From contig CAYQMB010000050.1 of NCBI GenBank assembly GCA_964418565.1, forward strand, positions 1 through 19,845: a stretch of DNA of 19,845 nucleotides, read 5' to 3'. Of this stretch, positions 1-6,793 are shown one piece after another. Source of the stretch: JAQIBY01 sp964418565. Its GTDB lineage: Bacteria; Bacteroidota; Bacteroidia; Bacteroidales; ML635J-15. The notes under the pieces were generated by a model. The model did no database searches. It was not told the origin of the DNA and saw only the letters and a list, made by a program, of their open reading frames with translations. Position 1 is the first letter of the stretch, and each line of letters begins with the position of its first letter. Made by a program: the position numbers and the translations under genes.

Positions 1-526
1 CAATGCCGTTGGAACCGTCAATGACAATTTTCAGACCGCTGATATCGGGTTTGTACTGTTTCAGGAAATCAAGGTATGCATCGCGATAATCCAACGCTCT
101 GTAGAAACCCGGGTTTTCAACCGGTACAGGCTCCTCGCCACTGGTGATGAGCTCTTCAATTGCCTTAAGGCCGTCATCGTAACCCACAGGGGCGGCGTTT
201 GGACCGGATACTTTAAAACCGTTGTGATCTGCCGGGTTGTGAGATGCGGTAATCTGCACCGATGCGGGAAAATTATATTTGGCCGTGCCCCAGTATACCA
301 TGGGCGTGGTTGTCAGACCGGCATCAAATACATTTACACCTGCGTCCATTAAGCCCTGAGCCAATGCTTCAAACAGACTTTCAGAGCTGAGCCTCATATC
401 ACGACCCACCAGTACTTTGTCGGCTTCCAGTACACGTGGCAGGAAAAACCCCACTTTGTAAGCGATGTCTTCATTTAGCTGGTCTCCGTATACTCCTCTG
501 ATGTCGTATGCTTTAAATGCTTTCAT
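1..526 (-). CDS. Phosphoglucomutase/phosphomannomutase, N-terminal part (truncated by window edge)
   Basis: This is the first ~175 codons of an alpha-D-phosphohexomutase; the rest lies beyond the left edge. The family interconverts hexose 1- and 6-phosphates (mannose or glucose) in the cytoplasm, feeding glycolysis and nucleotide-sugar synthesis for polysaccharide. The protein opens MKAFKAYDIRGVYG, the usual N-terminus of the family, and carries GRDMR at residues 41-45. The phosphoserine loop TASHNP is at residues 93-98, so the catalytic, phosphorylated serine is Ser95. The visible part ends inside the second domain, at the KIVIDGSNG segment. Ten bases separate its start from the stop of the acyl-CoA synthetase gene upstream, so the two are probably co-transcribed. 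Mannose and glucose specificity cannot be separated from the N-terminal part alone. Confidence 0.93.
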   Translation of the reverse strand, partial: MKAFKAYDIRGVYGDQLNEDIAYKVGFFLPRVLEADKVLVGRDMRLSSESLFEALAQGLMDAGVNVFDAGLTTTPMVYWGTAKYNFPASVQITASHNPADHNGFKVSGPNAAPVGYDDGLKAIEELITSGEEPVPVENPGFYRALDYRDAYLDFLKQYKPDISGLKIVIDGSNGI

Positions 527-536
527 AATATTCTGT

Positions 537-2444
537 TTATTTTTTGTTATCTGAATTGTTTTCCGGGTTTCTGAAACGGGTTCTGGGAATCAGTTTGCCC
601 AGTCCGTTTGTGATTTTTTTCGCATCAAGCAGTGCCTTTACCTTGTCACTTCCTTTTTCCTCTTCAATGGGGTATCCGTAAATTTCCCTGAGCAGTGCAT
701 CGTATTTTTGCATGATTACTTTGCGTTTTAGTTTCAGGGTGGGAGAGAGCTCACCACTTTGCGGCGACCACTCCTCACATACCAGTCTGAAACGCTTGAT
801 TTTTTCATGCTCCCCCAGATTTTTGTTTACTTCACTTACCTCTTTTTGTATGCGATTAAGGATCTCTTTTTTCTCGATGAGCTCCTGATTATCGCGGTAG
901 TGGATTTTATGTTTATTGGCGTAATGGTGGAGGTGATTAAAATTTGGTGATATTATTGCTGATGCGAATTTTTCATTTTCTCCAACCACCATTAACTGCT
1001 CGATTAAAACGGATTCTTTAAATTTGTTTTCAATAACTTGCGGAGCGATGTATTTTCCGGCGGAGGTTTTAAATATCTCTTTTTTGCGGTCTGTTATTTG
1101 CAAAAATTTATCATCAATTATCTGTCCGACATCGCCGGTATGCATCCAGCCATTTTCATCAATAACGGCTTTTGTGCTTTCGGGATCTTTGTAATACCCA
1201 AGCATAACATGAGGGCCGCGGGCAAGGATTTCACCCTCGTCGCTGATTTGCATTTCTGTGCCTTCCAGTGCCGGTCCCACTGTGCCAATACGGCAATTTT
1301 TCCCGCGGTAATGGTTGACAGCAATGACAGGGGATGTTTCGCTCATACCATAGCCTTCAATTACATAGATGCCGGCAGCCCAGAACAGGCGTGCCAGGCG
1401 TTTCTGCAGGGATGAACCACCCGAAACCACGCAGCGGATGTTGCCACCAAAAACGGCCTGCCATTTTCTGAAAACCAGTAAGCGTGCAATGCTGAGGCGA
1501 ATCCTGTACCAAAGATTGTTTCTGTCTGCAACATCGTACTTTTCACCCAAACGCACAGACCAGAAAAATATGGATTTGGTTAATTTGGGTAAATCCTTTC
1601 CTTTGGCAATGATTTTATCGTAAAACTTCTCCAACAGGCGGGGGACAGAATTGAATCCATGTGGTTTTACTTCCTGCAAATTGTTAACAATATTGCCCAG
1701 CCCTTCGGCATAGTAAATGCTGATGCCTTTGATCTGGAAGTTGTAGTTCATCATGCGCTCATACACATGGCAGAGGGGAAGAAAACTCAGCACCCTTTCG
1801 CCGTGATTAAGGGGTAAGATTTTGGATGTGCCCATGGCATTGCTGAGCAGGTTTCTGTGCGATAACATCACGCCTTTGGGATCTCCGGTAGTGCCAGAGG
1901 TGTAAATCAGTGTAAACAAGTCATCCGGATGAATGTCAGCCTTGATTTTTTCAAGCTCAGAGCTTAGGGTTTCTGCATTTTCTCTTCCCTGATGAATGAT
2001 TTCAACCCAGTTGCTGGCATCTTTGATGTCGTTTAATGTGTAGATGTTTTCAAGGGATTCCAGCTTCTCTGCAATCGGCTTGACTCGTCTGTACAACAGT
2101 TTATCCGATACAATTACAATGCGGCTGTCGCTGTGTTTTAAAATGTATTCATGCTGCTCGCTGCTGATGGTGGGATAAATGGGAACATGAACCACGCCAA
2201 TCATGGACATGCCCATATCAAGTATGTTCCAGTGCGGCATGTTGTTTGAGATGGTGGCAATTTTATCGCCTTTTTTAAATCCCATATTCAACAGTCCCAT
2301 CGCAAAGAACCGGGAATATTTTATGTAATCGGTAGCCGAGAATTTAATCCAGTTGCCCTTGTTTTTATAAACAAGAGCATCCTCAAGCCCTGCATATTTC
2401 GTTTTATACTGGTCCAGTATGTCAAAAATTCTGCTTAACGCCAT
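537..2444 (-). CDS. Long-chain fatty-acid--CoA ligase (AMP-forming, ANL superfamily)
   Basis: A 635-residue AMP-forming acyl-CoA synthetase, the usual length for long-chain enzymes. It activates fatty acids to acyl-CoA through an acyl-adenylate, using ATP and CoA, at the inner face of the membrane. All core motifs are visible: the phosphate-binding loop YTSGTTGDPKG (181-191), the adenine-binding GYGMSET (364-370), the HTGD motif (435-438) and the hinge/catalytic-lysine region DRKKEIFKTSAGKYIAP (452-468). There is no signal peptide. It lies between a beta-barrel gene (44-base gap) and the phosphohexomutase (10-base gap), all on the minus strand. A sequence matching the Bacteroidota -7 box (TAATTTTG) sits 25 bases upstream of the start, but no convincing -33 element goes with it. 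Chain-length preference cannot be read from the sequence. Confidence 0.95.
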   Translation of the reverse strand: MALSRIFDILDQYKTKYAGLEDALVYKNKGNWIKFSATDYIKYSRFFAMGLLNMGFKKGDKIATISNNMPHWNILDMGMSMIGVVHVPIYPTISSEQHEYILKHSDSRIVIVSDKLLYRRVKPIAEKLESLENIYTLNDIKDASNWVEIIHQGRENAETLSSELEKIKADIHPDDLFTLIYTSGTTGDPKGVMLSHRNLLSNAMGTSKILPLNHGERVLSFLPLCHVYERMMNYNFQIKGISIYYAEGLGNIVNNLQEVKPHGFNSVPRLLEKFYDKIIAKGKDLPKLTKSIFFWSVRLGEKYDVADRNNLWYRIRLSIARLLVFRKWQAVFGGNIRCVVSGGSSLQKRLARLFWAAGIYVIEGYGMSETSPVIAVNHYRGKNCRIGTVGPALEGTEMQISDEGEILARGPHVMLGYYKDPESTKAVIDENGWMHTGDVGQIIDDKFLQITDRKKEIFKTSAGKYIAPQVIENKFKESVLIEQLMVVGENEKFASAIISPNFNHLHHYANKHKIHYRDNQELIEKKEILNRIQKEVSEVNKNLGEHEKIKRFRLVCEEWSPQSGELSPTLKLKRKVIMQKYDALLREIYGYPIEEEKGSDKVKALLDAKKITNGLGKLIPRTRFRNPENNSDNKK

Positions 2445-2469
2445 CTGGTAATCTTTAAAGTTGGTAAAA

Positions 2470-2477
2470 CAAAATTA
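2470..2477 (-). promoter_or_regulatory. Possible -7 promoter box for the acyl-CoA synthetase gene
   Basis: The minus strand reads TAATTTTG, a perfect match to the Bacteroidota TAnnTTTG box, 25 bases before the synthetase start and inside the short gap after the beta-barrel gene. I see no TTG at the expected distance upstream, so this is weak; the gene may simply be read through from upstream. Confidence 0.25.
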
Positions 2478-2488
2478 ATAAAATCTTA

Positions 2489-3133
2489 TTACCTGCGTCG
2501 CGGGTTTGAGTGAATGTCATCAAAGGGGCAAGTGCTGCAGTCAATTGGATGCTTTATTGTCGTGGACAGCCAATAGCGCAGGCCAAACGTGAAGGTGAAG
2601 GTTTCATATTGATGTCCGTACAAAACAGAGGCGGTGATGTCCAGTTCTTCGCTGAGGAAAAATTTGTACTCCAGTTCGCCAAGCAAATTAAACTGATTTT
2701 CCCAGTTGCCGTTAAGGTTCCAGTCGCCCTCTTCGGTGTAATTATCGTATTGATGCCAGTCTTGCCTGAAATTGTATGTAGGGCCTGCGGCTATGTCAAA
2801 AGAGGAACGGAATATTTGCAGAAAGCGGAATTTCAGACCAGCATGGAAAAACATGGCAGGCCTGGCGGCACCGTCAACATAAAATCCTGGCATAAACCGC
2901 CATGACAATTGGGTGCCACGCAGGTAGGTTTCAACAGAAACCATCACAGCAGGTTCAACAACCCATTGCTGATTGGCGTCCAGTGCATTTTCATACAGCA
3001 CACGGTTGGGCGTTTCAAACGGGTGATATCCCAGACCGCCAAACTTGGGATGAATCATGGTTTGAGCCTGTATGGATTGCATCCCAAAAAGGGCAATAAT
3101 ACCAATCAACAAAATACGCATACGGTGTTCCAT
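2489..3133 (-). CDS. Putative outer-membrane beta-barrel protein with a C-terminal CxxC tail
   Basis: I do not recognise a named family. The 214-residue protein starts with a signal peptide (MRILLIGIIALFGMQSIQAQ, cleavage likely after AQ). It then has alternating aromatic/polar strands such as TQLSWRFMPGFYVDG, LKFRFLQIFRSSFDIAAGPTYNF and the last strand FTFTFGLRYWLS, as in small Bacteroidota outer-membrane barrels. A 16-residue tail follows the last strand and carries Cys199 and Cys202 (CSTC) and ends in three arginines, which is odd for a barrel that normally ends at its last strand. The start at 3133 gives MEHRMRIL; the in-frame ATG at 3121 is equally plausible, since neither has a good ribosome-binding site. 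It is followed after 44 bases by the acyl-CoA synthetase gene. Role unknown. Confidence 0.75.
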   Translation of the reverse strand: MEHRMRILLIGIIALFGMQSIQAQTMIHPKFGGLGYHPFETPNRVLYENALDANQQWVVEPAVMVSVETYLRGTQLSWRFMPGFYVDGAARPAMFFHAGLKFRFLQIFRSSFDIAAGPTYNFRQDWHQYDNYTEEGDWNLNGNWENQFNLLGELEYKFFLSEELDITASVLYGHQYETFTFTFGLRYWLSTTIKHPIDCSTCPFDDIHSNPRRR

Positions 3134-3248
3134 GTTGTAAAAATAACGAAAATCCCGGAATTTTGGTATGATTTGGAAATTCTAAGCAATGTTTGACCTT
3201 AATTTGATGGCTCTTGTGATTAGCCGGAGCTGGTATGGGTGCTTTCTG

Positions 3249-3292
3249 TTCGATATTCGATATTCAACAATTCAACATTCGCCATTTCGATA
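3249..3292. repeat. Degenerate heptamer tandem array, about six units of TTCRAYA
   Basis: Reading the plus strand gives TTCGATA, TTCGATA, TTCAACA, one extra A, TTCAACA, TTCGCCA, one extra T, TTCGATA. Six 7-base units fit one consensus with two single-base phase slips. The pattern resembles in form the short heptanucleotide repeats known from cyanobacteria, but the sequence differs and I know of no named Bacteroidota family that matches. Confidence 0.75.
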
Positions 3293-3307
3293 AATCTCAT
3301 TCACAGT

Positions 3308-3420
3308 GCAGCTCACCCGCCCATCACTCACAACTCATCACTTCCTCCGTCACACCGTCTCTCCATCTCTCTGTCCCTCAATCTCCTCCTCTCTCAATCA
3401 CCAATTCATCAGATTGTTGT
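3308..3420. repeat. Polypyrimidine-biased low-complexity tract
   Basis: The plus strand is almost free of G and consists of short phrases such as CATCACTCACAACTCATCAC, TCTCTCCATCTCTCTGTCCC and CTCCTCCTCTCTCAATCACC. It is strongly strand-asymmetric and unlike any neighbouring coding sequence. It may be a decayed extension of the neighbouring short repeats. Confidence 0.7.
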
Positions 3421-3432
3421 ACTGATTCGGTA

Positions 3433-3446
3433 TGCGATAAATCGCA
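3433..3446. repeat. Short inverted repeat TGCGAT-AA-ATCGCA
   Basis: A perfect 6-base stem with a 2-base centre, directly next to the octamer array. It could be a dyad site for a dimeric DNA-binding protein; it is too short for a terminator and has no T-tract. Confidence 0.4.
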
Positions 3447-3447
3447 T

Positions 3448-3476
3448 CCCTCCATCCCTCCGTCCCTCCGTCCCTC
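3448..3476. repeat. Octamer tandem array CCCTCCRT with a minus-strand G-quadruplex motif
   Basis: The units are CCCTCCAT, CCCTCCGT, CCCTCCGT and a partial CCCTC. On the minus strand, 3448-3474 reads as four GGG runs separated by three 5-base loops (ACGGA, ACGGA, ATGGA), which satisfies the standard G3+N1-7 quadruplex pattern. It lies about 120 bases upstream of the plus-strand lipoprotein gene and about 315 bases upstream of the minus-strand barrel gene. Confidence 0.8.
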
Positions 3477-3524
3477 ACTATCTGGCTTCCCTTTTCATTC
3501 GATATGACAATAAAATCCGGGGCA

Positions 3525-3533
3525 TAATATTTG
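3525..3533 (+). promoter_or_regulatory. Possible promoter element upstream of the lipoprotein gene
   Basis: TAATATTTG resembles the Bacteroidota -7 box TAnnTTTG with one extra base, about 60 bases before the start codon. No clear -33 TTG is present at the usual spacing, so this is tentative. Confidence 0.22.
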
Positions 3534-3594
3534 CACGCATTTGAAAGAAAATGATTAGTTTTACTGAAAATCCAAAAACGGAGGCTGGCTGTTG

Positions 3595-4566
3595 ATGAGA
3601 AATGAATTTATAGTATGCATGGTACTGATTTTAAGCCTGGTTGCATGCAGCGACACAGAAGATAAAACCCAGCCACTGGACGAGCTGTTTGATTCTGCCA
3701 CCAAACAGTCCGCATCGCCGGAGATCGATGGTGCTGAGGAGGTTATTGGGCTTGCTGATTCTGTTTGTTGCCCTGTAATGATAAACCTTATGGATCCGGA
3801 CAAAAAACAGCAGGAGTGGCTCGCGATGGAGGCAGAAACATATTGCGAATCATATGGCATTGCATACATCCGGCCGGATTATCAAATATTTCCGGATAAA
3901 CTTTTTGCGGATACAGTTAATTATCAGTGTGATAATGGCAAATCTTGTAAGCTGAACCTAAGGGCTGTAGCAGACAATTATGTGAATGGAATGGTTTTCT
4001 GGCGACCGGACAGTGTCCCTTTGTTTGTGCCGGCCTCTGAAAAAGACACTGTTTTCAATTCTTCAGCAGCTGAAATATATTACCGTTTCACCTATCAAAA
4101 CTCTGACGCAGAAAAAGACAGTATTACGCTTGCAGAATATACCGAGAGATACCATGACATGATACCGGAAATTCAGGAAAAATACCATTTTGGCGAAAGT
4201 GCTAGAAAAATGCGACAGAGAAGTATAGACTATAAGGCAGAAGGCGGCATAAACAATGTATTAGTTGCAAAAATATATTTTAGTTTTAAATATTTGCTTC
4301 AAAAAGAAAAAATAGAACTTATTGCTTATAATCTGATCCATTATCCTTTGGCGTATACCGAAGGCGGCGAAAAGGTGCCGGTGAATTCACCGGAGGATTT
4401 TATAAAGCTTTCGGACAGGATATTATCTGATGATTTTAGACAGAATTTTTTACGTACCAACCATTATAGGCTTCTGGGCGTTGATAACAGGATTATGGTT
4501 GGTGATAACCTGATGTTTTTTAGTCGTATTGGCGGGGATGTCAAAATTGTAGAAATCAATAACTAA
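3595..4566 (+). CDS. Uncharacterised lipoprotein
   Basis: A 323-residue protein from the ATG at 3595. A TTG at 3592 is also in frame; GGAGG at 3580-3584 is 10 bases from the ATG and 7 from the TTG, so either could be used. The N-terminus MRNEFIVCMVLILSLVAC is a lipoprotein signal with lipobox LVAC and lipidated Cys18, followed by acidic SDTEDKT, which in this phylum can favour surface display. The mature part is Cys-containing (CC, then QCDNGKSC) but has no thioredoxin CxxC active-site context. The C-terminal third (LIHYPLAY, then PVNSPEDFIKLSDRIL) loosely recalls a motif in uncharacterised secreted bacterial proteins, of the form YPL-x-(n)-SPEDFI-x-(n)-RIL; this is an impression, not an assignment. 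It is followed after 17 bases by another secreted protein gene, probably in one operon. Confidence 0.8.
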   Translation: MRNEFIVCMVLILSLVACSDTEDKTQPLDELFDSATKQSASPEIDGAEEVIGLADSVCCPVMINLMDPDKKQQEWLAMEAETYCESYGIAYIRPDYQIFPDKLFADTVNYQCDNGKSCKLNLRAVADNYVNGMVFWRPDSVPLFVPASEKDTVFNSSAAEIYYRFTYQNSDAEKDSITLAEYTERYHDMIPEIQEKYHFGESARKMRQRSIDYKAEGGINNVLVAKIYFSFKYLLQKEKIELIAYNLIHYPLAYTEGGEKVPVNSPEDFIKLSDRILSDDFRQNFLRTNHYRLLGVDNRIMVGDNLMFFSRIGGDVKIVEINN

Positions 4567-4583
4567 ACCTTAAACTTACTGAC

Positions 4584-5213
4584 ATGAATAAAGCAGTCTT
4601 TATTTTTATCCTGATGGTGTTTTTGAGTAGCACAGGTTTTGCACAATCAAATCTCAGTACACTTAAACTGTTGAACGGAGATGAATTGAATGTCATGGAT
4701 TATCGCCTGGATACGAGCAAATCTGTGTTTTACTACAAGCTGCAAAAACCTTCCGGTAAGATAAAATACAAATCGGTACTGGTGGATGAAGTGTTTGCCT
4801 ATACTGACAGCACCGGAAATGAGAATGTGTTTTATAGGCCTTCAGATGAAAATGATCCGACTGTTAAACAAATGCGACATGTTGTTCTGGGCTACGGTAC
4901 TGCTGATGATAAACATCAGGCGTTGTGGGCTATGGCCGGTGGCTTTGCTGTAGGAACAGGAGCTATGCTTACCTCAAAAAATCCCTTTTTTAGTCCGCTT
5001 ATACCTGTAGCCTACGTTGGTGGGGTTGCACTTGTTAAACCCAGTCGCGACCGGATTGTGTATCAATACCCGCAATACGCTGACAACGACAAATTTATTC
5101 GCGCGTATCAACAATCTGCCAGAAACAAAAACATGAAATATGCCATCATCGGATCCATAGAAGGGGTTGTGGTTGGTGCCATTGTCGGGATTCTTACCGG
5201 CTATTACAATTAA
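4584..5213 (+). CDS. Uncharacterised exported protein with two C-terminal hydrophobic segments
   Basis: A 209-residue protein with a clear signal peptide (MNKAVFIFILMVFLSSTGFA, cut before or after Gln). The N-terminal half (LKLLNGDELNV, KLQKPSGKIKYKSVLVDEVFAYTDSTGNE) has the shape of a small beta domain of a kind common in Bacteroidota exported proteins, where a strand carrying LKNGD is followed by a YK-x-(n)-PSG-x-(n)-EVF segment. The second half has Gly/Ala-rich hydrophobic stretches at about residues 110-155 and a last one at about 185-205 (IIGSIEGVVVGAIVGILTG). The function is not recognisable. It lies 17 bases after the lipoprotein gene. Its stop codon overlaps the stop of the convergent hydrolase gene by three bases within a 4-base shared TTAA, leaving no room for a terminator. 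Confidence 0.8.
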   Translation: MNKAVFIFILMVFLSSTGFAQSNLSTLKLLNGDELNVMDYRLDTSKSVFYYKLQKPSGKIKYKSVLVDEVFAYTDSTGNENVFYRPSDENDPTVKQMRHVVLGYGTADDKHQALWAMAGGFAVGTGAMLTSKNPFFSPLIPVAYVGGVALVKPSRDRIVYQYPQYADNDKFIRAYQQSARNKNMKYAIIGSIEGVVVGAIVGILTGYYN

Positions 5214-5845
5214 CGCAAAAAGGGATTAGTCATTTTTTCCGCTCCTATGCTGCTCTCCGGACCATGTCCCGGGTATACCGTATATTCATCCGCCAGGCTT
5301 AGCAATGTTGTTTTGATTGAGGCAATGAGCTGATCATAATCACCCTGTGGCAGATCTGTGCGGCCAATGGAGCCTGCAAACAATGCATCTCCGCAAAATA
5401 CAGATTTGCTTTCATGGTGAATAAACGCCAGGCTGCCGGGAGAATGACCGGGTACATGCCGCGCTTCCAGTTCAATCGTTCCGCATGATATTTTCTGTCC
5501 GTCAGTTACATTTTTTTCCAGTGGGGCAGGAGGAATCGTTTCCAGACCAAAACTGCGGGCATGGCTTTCGGCTGAAGCCAGTAAAAATGCATCGGCATTA
5601 TGGCCTTCGGCAGGTATTTCAAACTGCGATTTGAGAAATGCTGTGCCGGAAATATGATCCACATGACCGTGAGTGAGAAGCATGCGATTGAGCTGCAGCT
5701 TATGTTCTTTAAGCCAGGAGGTGAACTGCGTATTTTCATGTTCATCCATCATCGCGGGATCAATCACCAAAGCATTGCCATCATTATCACTTAGCAGGTA
5801 GGTGTTAACCTGAAACGGGTTAAATACAAAGCGTTTTATGTGCAT
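5210..5845 (-). CDS. MBL-fold metallo-hydrolase (glyoxalase II-like)
   Basis: A 211-residue cytoplasmic metallo-beta-lactamase-fold hydrolase of the small hydroxyacylglutathione-hydrolase-like type. The metal ligands are all present: THGHVDH gives His59, His61, Asp63 and His64; His134 is in RHVPGHSPGS; Asp153 is in FCGDALF; His194 is in YPGHGPES. The GRTDLPQGD segment after the third ligand region is typical of this group. The substrate is not known; similar short proteins include glyoxalase II relatives, thioesterase-like enzymes and persulfide dioxygenase-like proteins, and the usual glutathione-binding C-terminal domain is missing here. It is the last gene of the six-gene operon. Its start lies within the end of the upstream acyltransferase gene (10-base overlap), suggesting translational coupling. 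Confidence 0.92.
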   Translation of the reverse strand: MHIKRFVFNPFQVNTYLLSDNDGNALVIDPAMMDEHENTQFTSWLKEHKLQLNRMLLTHGHVDHISGTAFLKSQFEIPAEGHNADAFLLASAESHARSFGLETIPPAPLEKNVTDGQKISCGTIELEARHVPGHSPGSLAFIHHESKSVFCGDALFAGSIGRTDLPQGDYDQLIASIKTTLLSLADEYTVYPGHGPESSIGAEKMTNPFLR

Positions 5846-6741
5846 GTTATGCGTATTTTATCAATGTTTTCCGGTACTTTACGTTTCCACCTGCGATGAC
5901 TCCAGAGCCAGTAAGCCGGTTCCTGCTCCAAAACAGATTCCAGCTTTTTCATGTACTTGCAGGTTAACATACCCGGAGCCTCCCGGTCAGGATCGAAGGG
6001 GATTTCTTCAAGCTGTATGTCATAATGCCCGCGTTTTACCTTGCGCACATCGACAAAAATCAAAGGAAGCTTCAGTTTGCGGGCATACGCCTCAGGTCCG
6101 TGAATGCAAGGCGTGTTTTGATGCATAAATGTCAGCCAATGGCATTTTTTCATGTTGCTTGGCGTCTGATCTGCAGCCATGATAAATCCCAGGGGCTTAT
6201 TCTGTTTGTTTTGAAAAGCCGTTTTGGTTTCCTGCACAGGTACAAGCTGCATGCCTGTTCGTGTGCGTTTGCGGATGCCGTATTTTTCACTGAATTTGTT
6301 TTTTAAGGGCAAATACAGAGATATGCTTTGGTGCTGAAGCAGGATGTTAAAACATTGCATGCCCCATTCCCAGTTGCCGTAATGCGATGCAAGGAAAATC
6401 ACATCCTTTCCTTTCCTGGCAAATTTGTCTGCTACCTCCGGGTTGGAGATGGTATACCGCCTGCAAAGACGCTCCGGTTTGCAGGTCATGCCCTTGGCTG
6501 TTTCAAAAAACACATCCGTAAGATGACGGTAGAATTTCTTTTGAATACCTGTAATTTCATTCTCAGATTTGTCAGGGAAACTGCGTTCCAGATTGTGCCT
6601 GACAACTTTTTTACGGTATCCAATCACCGAGTACATCAAAAAAGCGGCAACATCAGACTTTAGGTACATCAGCCAAAAGGGTGTAATGGCTTGTATGTTA
6701 ACAAATACCCTGAATAAAATGTACTCCAGCCGGTTTTTCAT
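5836..6741 (-). CDS. LpxL/HtrB-family lysophospholipid / lipid A acyltransferase
   Basis: A 301-residue inner-membrane acyltransferase. The family transfers secondary acyl chains onto the lipid A precursor or onto related lysolipids. It shows the catalytic HX4E motif LASHYGNWE with His120 and Glu125, the following AADQTP segment, and the C-terminal PAYWLWSHRRWK, all hallmarks of the family. The N-terminus has the hydrophobic segment ITPFWLMYLKSDVAAFLMY expected for membrane attachment. I chose the ATG at 6741 because homologues begin close to it (MKNRLEYILFR). The open frame extends to 6903, but that extension would run 110 bases into the end of the barrel gene and has no family character. 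It is fifth in the operon, 52 bases after the barrel gene and overlapping the hydrolase gene by 10 bases. Whether the substrate is lipid A or another lipid (Bacteroidota also make acylated aminolipids) cannot be told. Confidence 0.9.
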   Translation of the reverse strand: MKNRLEYILFRVFVNIQAITPFWLMYLKSDVAAFLMYSVIGYRKKVVRHNLERSFPDKSENEITGIQKKFYRHLTDVFFETAKGMTCKPERLCRRYTISNPEVADKFARKGKDVIFLASHYGNWEWGMQCFNILLQHQSISLYLPLKNKFSEKYGIRKRTRTGMQLVPVQETKTAFQNKQNKPLGFIMAADQTPSNMKKCHWLTFMHQNTPCIHGPEAYARKLKLPLIFVDVRKVKRGHYDIQLEEIPFDPDREAPGMLTCKYMKKLESVLEQEPAYWLWSHRRWKRKVPENIDKIRITCT

Positions 6742-6793
6742 AATCTGTTTTCTTGTTGCAAATGTAGGGATTTGCGCATAATATTCCACGGAA

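Larger units (their letters stand above)
3134..3594. other. Gene-free divergent region packed with simple-sequence DNA
   Basis: This 461-base stretch separates two divergent genes. From left to right it holds about 115 ordinary bases, a heptamer array (3249-3292), a C/T-rich, G-poor tract (about 3308-3420), a short hairpin (3433-3446), an octamer array (3448-3476) and then the likely promoter and ribosome-binding site of the plus-strand lipoprotein gene. Open frames across it exist because the tract is low in stop codons; their translations are repetitive Ser/Pro/Leu strings with no protein-like character. Confidence 0.7.

Noticed and set aside
3249..3476. CRISPR array
   Set aside because: The repeats are 7-8 bases long and directly tandem, with no spacers of constant length and no cas genes nearby.
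3235..3544. Overlapping plus-strand open frames of 90-101 codons in the gene-free region
   Set aside because: They arise from the stop-poor pyrimidine tract and repeats; the translations are Ser/Pro/Leu low-complexity strings without a start signal.
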